Notes under the pieces: generated by a model
Seen by the model: the letters and a program-made list of their open reading frames with translations, nothing else
What the model was told of the DNA's origin: nothing
Database searches by the model: none
Position numbers and translations under genes: made by a program
Origin: Candidatus Methylomirabilota bacterium
GTDB lineage: Bacteria; Methylomirabilota; Methylomirabilia; Methylomirabilales; 2-02-FULL-66-22
Direction of reading: 5' to 3'
Length of the DNA stretch: 11,789 nt
NCBI GenBank assembly: GCA_016209725.1
Contig: JACQVO010000037.1
Coordinates: 1-11,789 of the forward strand
In this document: in pieces, positions 6,300-11,789 of the stretch
Numbering within the stretch: the stretch's first letter is position 1
Layout: the number at the start of each line of letters is the position of its first letter

Positions 6300-6328
6300 T
6301 TGCATCCCGGGCGACTTCTTGATATAAG
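6300..6328 (+). promoter_or_regulatory. Probable sigma70-type promoter for the CBS-domain gene
   Basis: TTGCAT (6300-6305) and TATAAG (6323-6328) are spaced by exactly 17 bases. The -10 element matches TATAAT at 5 of 6 positions, the best such hexamer I found in the intergenic DNA. A start near 6335 would leave a leader of about 240 bases before the ATG at 6578. Confidence 0.45.
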
Positions 6329-6334
6329 CCGGGA

Positions 6335-6577
6335 CACATTCCGACTGTGCCACTAGCGGCAGTGATGCCCCGACTCCAGACCGTTTGGAGGGGCCTTCGC
6401 CTCCCGCGAGGGCGAGGGAAGCAATGGTCTTCCCTGGACCCCCCGGGGTTGTCGGGGAGGCGGTGACGTCGGAGTCGTGGCCGGGCGCGGCGGAAAACAG
6501 GACGGGCGACGGCGCAGGGGATCGGCAGGCGAGTTCCCCGTGGATCCTGGCTGGGTCAAGTGTGGAAAGGATGAGTC
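6335..6577 (+). other. Gene-free leader region upstream of the CBS-domain gene
   Basis: No convincing coding frame is seen here; the open frames have arbitrary composition. Small inverted repeats occur, such as CTCCA/TGGAG near 6373-6389 and GGAAG/CTTCC near 6417-6434, with further GC-rich pairing possible near 6455-6475. This could be a structured untranslated leader. It matches no RNA class I can name. It may equally be plain spacer DNA. Confidence 0.3.
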
Positions 6578-7012
6578 ATGAAGCTCGTCAAGCAAATCTT
6601 GCGGGGCAAGGGGAGTGAGGCCCTCTCCATCTCGCCGGATGCGTCGGTGTACGATGCCCTCAAGCTGATGGCGGAGAAGAATGTGGGGGCATTGCTGGTC
6701 CTCGAGCGCGGGCGCCTGGCGGGCATCATCTCGGAGCGGGACTACGCCAGGAAGGTGATCCTCAAGGGAAAATCCTCCCTGGACACACCCGTCAGGGAGA
6801 TCATGACTGACAAGGTTCTCTTCGTGCGCCCGGAACAGACCGTCGAGGATTGCATGGCCCTGATGACCGAGAAGCACATCCGGCATCTCCCCGTGCTCGT
6901 CGGTGATCAGGTGATCGGTGTTGTTTCCATCGGCGATCTGGTCAAGGCCAGCATCGAGGAGAAGGACTTCTTGATCCGGCAACTGGAGAACTACATCACC
7001 GGAGGCCGGTAG
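6578..7012 (+). CDS. Two-CBS-domain protein
   Basis: The ATG at 6578 follows AAGGATGAG at good spacing, giving 144 aa. The protein is a stand-alone Bateman module: CBS1 spans about residues 8-62 and CBS2 about 73-130. Each ends in the G-h-x-S-x-x-D ribose-phosphate signature (GIISERD 49-55 and GVVSIGD 114-120) that usually binds AMP, ATP or other adenosyl ligands. DTPVREIMTDKVLFV is the typical linker. Such proteins sense energy charge and act on partner enzymes or transporters, but no partner is evident here. The gene converges with the membrane protein at 7025, leaving only 12 bases between stop codons. Confidence 0.9.
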   Translation: MKLVKQILRGKGSEALSISPDASVYDALKLMAEKNVGALLVLERGRLAGIISERDYARKVILKGKSSLDTPVREIMTDKVLFVRPEQTVEDCMALMTEKHIRHLPVLVGDQVIGVVSIGDLVKASIEEKDFLIRQLENYITGGR

Positions 7013-7024
7013 CCCGTCGGCTCC

Positions 7025-7468
7025 CTACGATTCCGATCGGGGCCACGCTGGGAGACGCGGCTCTCGAATTGCCTTCAGGATGACCGACCAGCACCCGCCG
7101 AACAGCAGGCCGACCGCCACGTAGAATCCCAGGTACGCAAACGTCCCCAGGATGTCGAAGTACGCCGGGGCAAGGCCGAGGTAGATGCCGTAGCGTGCAG
7201 AGATGAATGGCGCGGCCGTCGCCAAAGCTGCCGACGCAGTGGCCAGAAACCCGCCGACCCCATACTGGTGGGTCGCCCTGGTGAAGGTCCCGCTGGCGAC
7301 AAGGGCGCCGCCCACGCCGAGCAGCAGGGCAATGTTTCCATACTCTCTCTCGACGACCTGGCTGAGGGGAAGCAGCCTCACCAGGCCAAGGCGCTGGACG
7401 AGAATGAGGGCAGCCGTCAGCCCGGCCGGGATGAGCATCTCGATCACGAACGTGAGGAGCTGTCGCAT
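7025..7468 (-). CDS. Small integral membrane protein, unrecognised
   Basis: The ATG at 7466-7468 (MRQLLTFVIEM) was chosen because AGGGAAA lies just upstream. The further upstream in-frame start adds a poor N-terminus that runs into a repeat-like region. The product is 147 aa with about four membrane spans, near residues 4-25, 45-62, 71-91 and 107-130. A charged loop (SQVVEREYGN) follows the first span and the C-terminal tail is basic (KAIREPRLPAWPR). I do not recognise the family. It lies downstream of the DinB gene on the same strand, 124 bp away, with a hairpin in between. Confidence 0.65.
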   Translation of the reverse strand: MRQLLTFVIEMLIPAGLTAALILVQRLGLVRLLPLSQVVEREYGNIALLLGVGGALVASGTFTRATHQYGVGGFLATASAALATAAPFISARYGIYLGLAPAYFDILGTFAYLGFYVAVGLLFGGCWSVILKAIREPRLPAWPRSES

Positions 7469-7498
7469 GGTTTCCCTGGGGCTGGACCCAGAAGTTTC

Positions 7499-7535
7499 AC
7501 TGCCAAGACCGCCAAGTTCGCAAAGAGTCGCCAGC
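7499..7535. repeat. Degenerate ~9-bp tandem repeat
   Basis: GCCAAGACC, GCCAAGTTC and GCAAAGAGT follow one another, then a diverged CGCCAGCA. GCCAAG-rich tandem units of this kind occur as intergenic repeats in other bacterial genomes (general knowledge). The stretch lies between the membrane protein start and the DinB stop. Confidence 0.35.
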
Positions 7536-7538
7536 ACT

Positions 7539-7560
7539 CATCAGGTCAGAAAACCTGATG
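7539..7560. repeat. Inverted repeat between dinB-like gene and membrane gene
   Basis: CATCAGGT (7539-7546) and ACCTGATG (7553-7560) are perfect 8-bp arms around CAGAAA. On the minus strand it lies 33 bases after the DinB stop, but no T-run follows in that direction. It could be a weak terminator, an RNA-stabilising hairpin or an operator for the membrane gene. Confidence 0.4.
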
Positions 7561-7592
7561 GATCGAAATTTTCCGAATGCCGCGGCCTGTTT

Positions 7593-8063
7593 CTACCTGG
7601 CAGCGGCTCGGGCCCGGCGGATCTGCTCGGCGTGATTGTGGGCGTGGTCCGCGTAGATCTCCAGCCACCGCTCCACGGTGTAGCGTCCGCTCTCGCTGTG
7701 GGTTCCTTCACGCGCCCACTCGGCCTCCGTCATCCGCTCCAAGAGATGGGCGGTCGTCTCGCGTGCCGCACGAAAGGCATCCAGCGAGGCCTGGATCGGC
7801 CGCTGATAATACAGCCGGCGCGCGTACTCGTCCTGATCGTACCCCTGGATTACGGGGCGGTCCTCCGTGATCAGGCGGCGCAGGCGGATGGCCGAGGTCA
7901 TCTCGCTGTCCGCGAGATGGTGCACGATCTCGCGCGCCGACCACTTGCCCGGGGCGGGCCGGGCATCCAACTCTTTGTCTGTGGCACCCTGCAGAGCCTC
8001 GCTGACCGCGCGGAATCCGTCTTTATACTTCTCAATCGACCTCCGCCGAGTCTGGACGTCCAT
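7593..8063 (-). CDS. DinB-family (DinB/YfiT-like) putative metal-dependent protein
   Basis: The ATG at 8061-8063 is preceded by GGGAG, giving 156 aa. The upstream in-frame start would add residues of unlikely composition. The four-helix DinB fold is indicated by KWSAREIVHHLADSE (40-54) and ADHAHNHAEQIRR (138-150). His48/His49 together with His140 and His144 supply the usual three-His metal site. Members include thiol-dependent transferases and damage-inducible proteins, but most have no known reaction. It is cytoplasmic. It is transcribed in the same direction as the permease, with a repeat element between them. Confidence 0.85.
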   Translation of the reverse strand: MDVQTRRRSIEKYKDGFRAVSEALQGATDKELDARPAPGKWSAREIVHHLADSEMTSAIRLRRLITEDRPVIQGYDQDEYARRLYYQRPIQASLDAFRAARETTAHLLERMTEAEWAREGTHSESGRYTVERWLEIYADHAHNHAEQIRRARAAAR

Positions 8064-8121
8064 CGGTTTCTCCCGTGGTGCCTGCCTGCCGCTGAGCAAC
8101 GTTGGTCGCTAACCATGAGCC

Positions 8122-8258
8122 TAAACCCAATGCCGTTCAGTTTGGCCGCCACCCAGTCGAAATCCCCCCTCCGCCCCCCTTTGACAAAGGGGGGGACGGG
8201 GGGATTTGCTCGAGTGCTGGCGTCATTGTCGAGCCGTATGTAAACAGCATTGGGGCTA
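8122..8258 (-). mobile_element. MITE-like repeat element, copy 1
   Basis: This 137-bp element carries no gene. The ends are imperfect inverted repeats: CTAAACCCAATGCCGTT at the left against CTAGCCCCAATGCTGTT read from the right. Each end carries a TA dinucleotide (8122-8123 and 8257-8258), as expected for a TA target duplication. The centre (8160-8207) is a large palindrome of six-base C-runs and G-runs ending in AAATC and GATTT. The right half resembles copy 2 closely (ATTTGCTCGA, GTCGAGCC, GGGG-C/T-TAG). The last TA plus one base forms the permease stop codon TAG. No transposase is nearby, so it would be non-autonomous. The strand given is that of the gene it terminates. Confidence 0.7.
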
Positions 8259-9998
8259 GACGCGAAACGCGCTCCCCGACCGGCCGGCGAAAATCCGATT
8301 GGTGACGTAGGTGCACAGCCCGACCAGCAGGATGGCCACCACGCCGAGGGCCGCCCCGGGGCCCCGGCCGACCGCGCTCTGCATGTACACGTAGATCCCG
8401 TAGGCAATCGGGCCCATCTCGATCCTGGGCACCAGCATAATGGTGGAGCTGAGTTCGACGGCCGAGGTCATGAAGCTGATGAGGCCGCCGGCCACCAGGC
8501 CGCCCGCCATGAGCGGAAACGTCACCTTCCGGAACGTCCGCACCTGATTGGCACCCAGGTTCTGGGCCGCCTCCTCCAGCGACACGTGGATCTGCTGCAG
8601 GGCCGCGTAACAGGCCCGCACGGTGTAGGGCAAGCGCCGCATCGAGTAGGCGATCACCAGGATCACCCAGGATCCGGTCAGGGGTCCTCCCAGGCCCGGA
8701 ACGTCCCAGCCGTGGAAGACCCGGAGGTACCCCACCGCCAGCACCACGCCCGGAATCGCCAGCGGCATCGTGGCGATGGCATCCAGGAGGTTCCGGCCGA
8801 AGACCCGACCCCGCAGCAGCAGCCAGGCGATGACGGCCCCCAGGAAGACATCCACTCCCGCCGCCAGCAGGGCGTAGAGGAGGGTGTTCCTCACGAAGTG
8901 GGGGGTGCGGAAGAGGATCTCCGCGTAGTTCCCGAGGGTGTACACCGTGGGGAGGAGGGAGAAGCTCCAGATCCTGGACAGGGACAGCAAGAGGATCCCC
9001 AGGTGGGGCAGGAGACTGATTCCCAGGACGAGGACGCTGATGGTCAGGACCCCCGCCAGCCTGATCCCCCGGATCGGCCTGCCGATCTCCGCCCCGGTCG
9101 TGCCCCGCTGGACCGTGGCGTACTCCGACAGCCCGAGGTACTTCCGTGCGGCCCAAAGCGACGCCAGGGACAGCACCACCAGGATCACGCACACGACATA
9201 GCCGTCCACATCGTCGATGCCGATGGTCGTGATGCGGAGGTAAGCCTGGGGCGCCAGGAGCTTGGTGTAGTTCAGCATGAGCGGGGTGCCCAGGTCGTCG
9301 ATCACCCGGATGAAGGTGAGGAGACACCCGGCCACATAGCCCGGCAGCATGAGGGGCAGCGTGATCCGCCGGAACAGCCGCCAGCCGTGGCTGCCCAGGT
9401 TCTGCGCCATCTCCTCCAGCGAGGGGTCGATGTTGGCCAGCGAGACGGCCGTGTTCAACATGATGAAGGGGAAATAGTGGAGCGTCTGGACGAGGATCAC
9501 GCCGGGTAGCCCCTCCATGAAGGGCACGCTGATGTCGAACCAGCGGAGGAGGAGCAGGTTCACCATCCCGCTGCGCCCCAGGATAAGCTGCAGGGCCACG
9601 GCGCCCACGAAGGGGGGAATCACGAGGGGCAGGACGCCCAGGGTTTGAAGCAGGACCTTCCCGCGGAACTGGTAGCGCACGCTGAAGTAGGCCAGGGGAA
9701 CCCCCAGGAGACTCCCCCAGACCACTGACAGCCCGCCCGCCGCCAGGCTGTTGACCAGCGACTCGCGGAAGAGCGGCCGGTCGAAGAAGTTGAGCAGGTG
9801 GCGGAGGGTGAGCCCGTGTCCGTCGCTGATAGCAACGAAGAGGACCCGCAGGAGGGGGTACAGGATGAAACCGGTGAGCAGGAGGAGCAGGCCGGCCATC
9901 ACCAGACGCTGCCCCCACGCCCTATGCCGTCCGGTCGCCCTGAGAGGGACAGCTTTCGTGATGTCCTGCCGGTCGTTTCCCATTGGCGTCCGGATCAT
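8256..9998 (-). CDS. Two-domain ABC transporter permease (iron(III)/FbpB- or ThiP-like)
   Basis: The inner-membrane protein of about 580 aa fuses two binding-protein-dependent permease domains of six or so spans each. The first span is near residues 31-56. The two EAA loops that dock on the ATPase are EEMAQNLGSHGWRLFRRITL (195-214) and EEAAQNLGANQVRTFRKVTF (475-494), both followed by PLM. This fused layout is typical of permeases for Fe3+, thiamine, and some phosphonate or polyamine systems; substrate specificity lies mainly in the binding protein. The ATG at 9996-9998 was chosen to avoid overlap with the SDR gene ending at 10054. The ATG at 9981-9983 is an alternative, and neither has a strong ribosome site. 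No ATPase or binding-protein gene lies beside it. Its stop codon falls in repeat element copy 1. Confidence 0.88.
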   Translation of the reverse strand: MIRTPMGNDRQDITKAVPLRATGRHRAWGQRLVMAGLLLLLTGFILYPLLRVLFVAISDGHGLTLRHLLNFFDRPLFRESLVNSLAAGGLSVVWGSLLGVPLAYFSVRYQFRGKVLLQTLGVLPLVIPPFVGAVALQLILGRSGMVNLLLLRWFDISVPFMEGLPGVILVQTLHYFPFIMLNTAVSLANIDPSLEEMAQNLGSHGWRLFRRITLPLMLPGYVAGCLLTFIRVIDDLGTPLMLNYTKLLAPQAYLRITTIGIDDVDGYVVCVILVVLSLASLWAARKYLGLSEYATVQRGTTGAEIGRPIRGIRLAGVLTISVLVLGISLLPHLGILLLSLSRIWSFSLLPTVYTLGNYAEILFRTPHFVRNTLLYALLAAGVDVFLGAVIAWLLLRGRVFGRNLLDAIATMPLAIPGVVLAVGYLRVFHGWDVPGLGGPLTGSWVILVIAYSMRRLPYTVRACYAALQQIHVSLEEAAQNLGANQVRTFRKVTFPLMAGGLVAGGLISFMTSAVELSSTIMLVPRIEMGPIAYGIYVYMQSAVGRGPGAALGVVAILLVGLCTYVTNRIFAGRSGSAFRV

Positions 9999-10053
9999 TG
10001 GGATTTGGTCATTGCCCCGGATTGTCCGCGACCATGTTCGCGGAGAATCCGGG

Positions 10054-10830
10054 CTAGAGGCTGTAGCCGCCGTCCACCACCAGCGTGCATCCGGTGGTGA
10101 AGTTGGAGGCATCGGAGGCGAGATACACCACGGCGCCGCCCAGGTCCTCGTAGGCCTGCCCGTACCGCTTGATCACCCCCTGGTCCACCCGGATGGCCCG
10201 GATGGCCGGATTGTCCGAGCGGGCCGCGTTCCCCGGGGTGCGGAAATACCCGGGGCAGATGCTGTTGACGTGGATTCCGTGGCGCGCCCACTCCACGGCC
10301 AGGGACTTGGTGAGCATCACGACCCCGCCCTTGGCCGCATTGTAGTGGCAGTAGTCCGCGTCGCGATTCACGTGGAAGGCGGACATGGACGCGATGTTGA
10401 TGATCTTCCCCCCACCTTGCCTGATCATCTGGGGCGCCGCGGCCTTGCAGCAGAGGAACACGCCCTTGAGGTCCACCGCCAGCAGGCGGTCCCAGTCCTG
10501 TACCGGCATCTCCAGGGCCGAGAGGGGCTGCGCGTATCCGGCGTTGTTGACCAGGATGGTGAGACGCCCCCACTCCTGGATCACGGTCTCCACCATCGCC
10601 GCGACCTCTTCCGGAATGGTCACGTCCGCCTTCACGGTGAGGGCTTTGCGTCCCCGCTTGCGGATCTCGGCGGCGGTTTCCTCTGCGGCCGGCATGTCCA
10701 GCTCCACCACGGAAACATCGGCGCCCGCCTCCGCCAGCGCCAGCGCCATCCCCTGCCCCAACCCCTTGCCGGCGCCGGTGACCACCGCCGTCCTCCCCAC
10801 CAGGGAAAACCGATCCAGGATGCCCACCAT
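10054..10830 (-). CDS. Short-chain dehydrogenase/reductase (SDR), classical type
   Basis: The ATG at 10828-10830 is preceded by GGAGG at 6 bases, giving 258 aa. The in-frame TTG at 10836 abuts the ribosome site and is unlikely. The classical SDR features are TGAGKGLG (18-25) for the dinucleotide, Glu43/Asp45 at the end of the second strand (suggesting NAD(H) rather than NADP(H)), NNAG (95-98), Ser150 and Tyr163-x-x-x-Lys167 as the catalytic residues, and PGYFRTP (193-199). The C-terminus VVDGGYSL is typical of the 3-oxoacyl-ACP-reductase / gluconate or sorbitol dehydrogenase group. The alcohol or ketone substrate cannot be told. It lies 55 bp upstream of the permease and is probably co-transcribed with it. 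Confidence 0.9.
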   Translation of the reverse strand: MVGILDRFSLVGRTAVVTGAGKGLGQGMALALAEAGADVSVVELDMPAAEETAAEIRKRGRKALTVKADVTIPEEVAAMVETVIQEWGRLTILVNNAGYAQPLSALEMPVQDWDRLLAVDLKGVFLCCKAAAPQMIRQGGGKIINIASMSAFHVNRDADYCHYNAAKGGVVMLTKSLAVEWARHGIHVNSICPGYFRTPGNAARSDNPAIRAIRVDQGVIKRYGQAYEDLGGAVVYLASDASNFTTGCTLVVDGGYSL

Positions 10831-10895
10831 GTCCAACCTCCGCTGTCAGAAGATTCGCTCTCGAGGATACCACGCCCCACAGGATGAAATATTCC

Positions 10896-10925
10896 TTGCA
10901 TTTCGCCGGACGCCCGGCATAGCAT
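10896..10925 (+). promoter_or_regulatory. Possible promoter for the receiver-domain gene
   Basis: TTGCAT (10896-10901) and TAGCAT (10920-10925) are 18 bases apart in the 150-bp divergent gap between the SDR and receiver genes. The -10 match is 4 of 6. This is weak evidence, but it is the best plus-strand pair seen here. Confidence 0.28.
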
Positions 10926-10980
10926 CGCGCCTATCTGTCCTGCGGCACCATCCCAATCAGCAAGCAAAGGGGACCACGCC

Positions 10981-11409
10981 ATGGCCAGGGCCACCATCCT
11001 CATTGTCGAGGACAGCCCGGACATCGCTGAGCCGCTGGCAGACGCCTTCCGGTTCGAAGGCTTCGAAGTCCTTCTAGCGGAAAACGCCGTCCTGGCCCTT
11101 CAGATTGCCATTGAGCGTCGGCCCGACCTCATTATCATGGACATCCAGCTCCCCGACATGGACGGGCTCGGGGTGGCGCGCACGCTGAAGAGCGATCCGG
11201 CCGTCAAGCATATCCCCATCATCGCCATGACGGCCTACGACATCGGGGCGGATCAGGCCCGGGCGATGTCGAAGATGTGTGTCGGCTACGTCCAGAAACC
11301 GATCCGCCCCCGGGATCTCATCAACCTTGTTACGGCCGTGCTGAAGCTGCCGCCCGTCTCGGAACCCCCCAAGCGGCCGCGCCCGCCTGCCCGTCCCGCG
11401 GGCCGTTAA
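10981..11409 (+). CDS. Stand-alone response-regulator receiver domain (CheY-like)
   Basis: The ATG at 10981 follows AAAGGGGA, giving 142 aa. A single receiver domain fills residues 5-118. The acidic pocket is Glu10/Asp11, the phospho-acceptor Asp54 lies in IIMDIQLPD, Thr84 is in IIAMTAYD and Lys106 is in YVQKPI. All switch residues are therefore kept. There is no output domain. A short Pro/Arg-rich tail (PPKRPRPPARPAGR) follows. Such proteins relay phosphate or bind partner proteins. No histidine kinase is in the window, so its partner is unknown. It is divergent from the SDR gene. Confidence 0.92.
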   Translation: MARATILIVEDSPDIAEPLADAFRFEGFEVLLAENAVLALQIAIERRPDLIIMDIQLPDMDGLGVARTLKSDPAVKHIPIIAMTAYDIGADQARAMSKMCVGYVQKPIRPRDLINLVTAVLKLPPVSEPPKRPRPPARPAGR

Positions 11410-11459
11410 CTGCACGAAGGGCAATCTGGCGATCGGGCAATCCGGCAATCAGGAAAGAC

Positions 11460-11512
11460 GGACCTGGATTCCGGGCTTCGGCAATTACCTGCCTTCCCCG
11501 GTTGCCAGGTCC
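11460..11512. repeat. Spaced inverted repeat after the receiver gene
   Basis: GGACCTGG (11460-11467) and CCAGGTCC (11505-11512) are perfect 8-bp arms 37 bases apart. Just before them, GCAATCTGGC, GGCAATCC and GGCAATCA form a short degenerate direct repeat (11421-11450). There is no T-run. I see no gene in 11410-11527. Confidence 0.35.
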
Positions 11513-11527
11513 CCAGTTTGCCATCGT

Positions 11528-11661
11528 TAACCCCACTACTGCTCACATAGGCCACCAGTCCGCCCAAATCCCCCCTCGCCCCCCTTTGCGAAAGGGGGGG
11601 TGGGGGGATTTGCTCGAACGCGACGACAGCGTCGAGCCTCATGTGAGAAATATCGGGGTTA
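11528..11661 (-). mobile_element. MITE-like repeat element, copy 2
   Basis: This 134-bp second copy has the same architecture as copy 1. It begins TAACCCC at the left and ends GGGGTTA at the right, with a TA at each extremity (11528-11529, 11660-11661). CTCACAT followed by AGGC near the left end is mirrored by GCCT and ATGTGAG near the right. The C-run/G-run palindrome (11566-11611) and the ATTTGCTCGA and CGTCGAGCC blocks match copy 1 with few differences. The right end supplies the TAA stop (11659-11661) of the minus-strand gene that follows. It contains no coding sequence. Confidence 0.7.
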
Positions 11662-11789
11662 GCGGATGGCTGCGACCGCCTTCTCCGCCGCTTCCTTGGC
11701 CTTCGCGTAGCTCGCCTTGGCGAAGGTGTCCCACTCCGTCTCCAGCTTCGACTTGGCGTCGGCCTTGGTCTTGTCGGTGAACGCCGCGT
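11659..11789 (-). CDS. C-terminal end of an Ala/Lys-rich protein, partial
   Basis: Forty-two codons and the stop are inside the window. The visible part reads AAFTDKTKADAKSKLETEWD and then TFAKASYAKAKEAAEKAVAA ending IR. It is strongly helical, with repeating Ala, Lys and Glu and one Trp, and could be a coiled coil or surface helix. The family is not recognisable from this fragment. The stop codon TAA lies in the terminal inverted repeat of repeat copy 2, so the original C-terminus may have been longer or different. Confidence 0.55.
   Translation of the reverse strand, partial: AAFTDKTKADAKSKLETEWDTFAKASYAKAKEAAEKAVAAIR

Noticed and set aside
8160..8207. Intrinsic terminator for the permease
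   Set aside because: The palindrome is strong, but no T-run follows it in the direction of transcription, and a near-identical core occurs at 11566-11611. A mobile repeat explains it better.
8250..9509. 419-codon plus-strand open frame antisense to the permease
   Set aside because: It is extremely rich in Gln, Asp, His, Gly and Arg and is the complement of a well-defined membrane protein. It is a codon-bias artefact.

Overview
This is an 11.8 kb stretch of GC-rich bacterial chromosome. The gene content is a twin-arginine export signal, a double-domain binding-protein-dependent permease, an M20 carbamoylase-type amidohydrolase, a sarcosine-oxidase-like flavoprotein, GlcG and DinB proteins, and many C- and G-run hairpin repeats. 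That mix fits an uncultured soil or subsurface Gram-negative (Rokubacteria/Methylomirabilota- or Deltaproteobacteria-like). This is an impression from gene style; no marker gene is present to fix the taxon. I see no rRNA, tRNA, CRISPR array, phage gene or transposase gene.

Layout. (1) 1-330: the 5' end of a Tat-exported protein on the minus strand, diverging across a promoter region with a perfect 19-bp dyad. (2) 331-2216, plus strand: an unrecognised 127-aa protein, a histidine phosphatase lacking its C-terminal half, and an ATP-grasp ligase. (3) 2217-2517: a promoter-like pair, a structured stretch and a strong intrinsic terminator, which reads like a small RNA or a regulated leader. (4) 2518-5437, plus strand: a monomeric-sarcosine-oxidase-like FAD enzyme, an M20 N-carbamoyl-amino-acid/allantoate-type amidohydrolase, and an N-terminally truncated DNA-3-methyladenine glycosylase I whose GTG overlaps the hydrolase stop. 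(5) 5438-7012: two intergenic regions carrying hairpins with the same 9-bp stem, around a GlcG/HbpS-family gene and a two-CBS-domain protein that has its own promoter-like site and a long leader. (6) 7025-10830, minus strand: in transcription order, an SDR oxidoreductase, a fused two-domain ABC permease, a repeat element, a DinB-family protein and a small membrane protein. (7) 10981-11409, plus strand: a stand-alone receiver domain. (8) 11410-11789: a second copy of the repeat element and the 3' end of a minus-strand Ala/Lys-rich protein.

How the genes may work together. The oxidase and amidohydrolase are consistent with stepwise breakdown of N-carbamoyl and N-methyl amino acids (creatinine/hydantoin-like or ureide nitrogen). 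This is inference from family and adjacency. The permease has no ATPase or binding-protein gene beside it here.

The most interesting structural signal is the pair of ~135-bp MITE-like elements at 8122-8258 and 11528-11661. Both end in TA-flanked inverted termini, have the same orientation, and supply the TAG or TAA stop codon of the adjacent minus-strand gene. The truncated phosphatase and glycosylase remnants suggest recent deletions in the locus.
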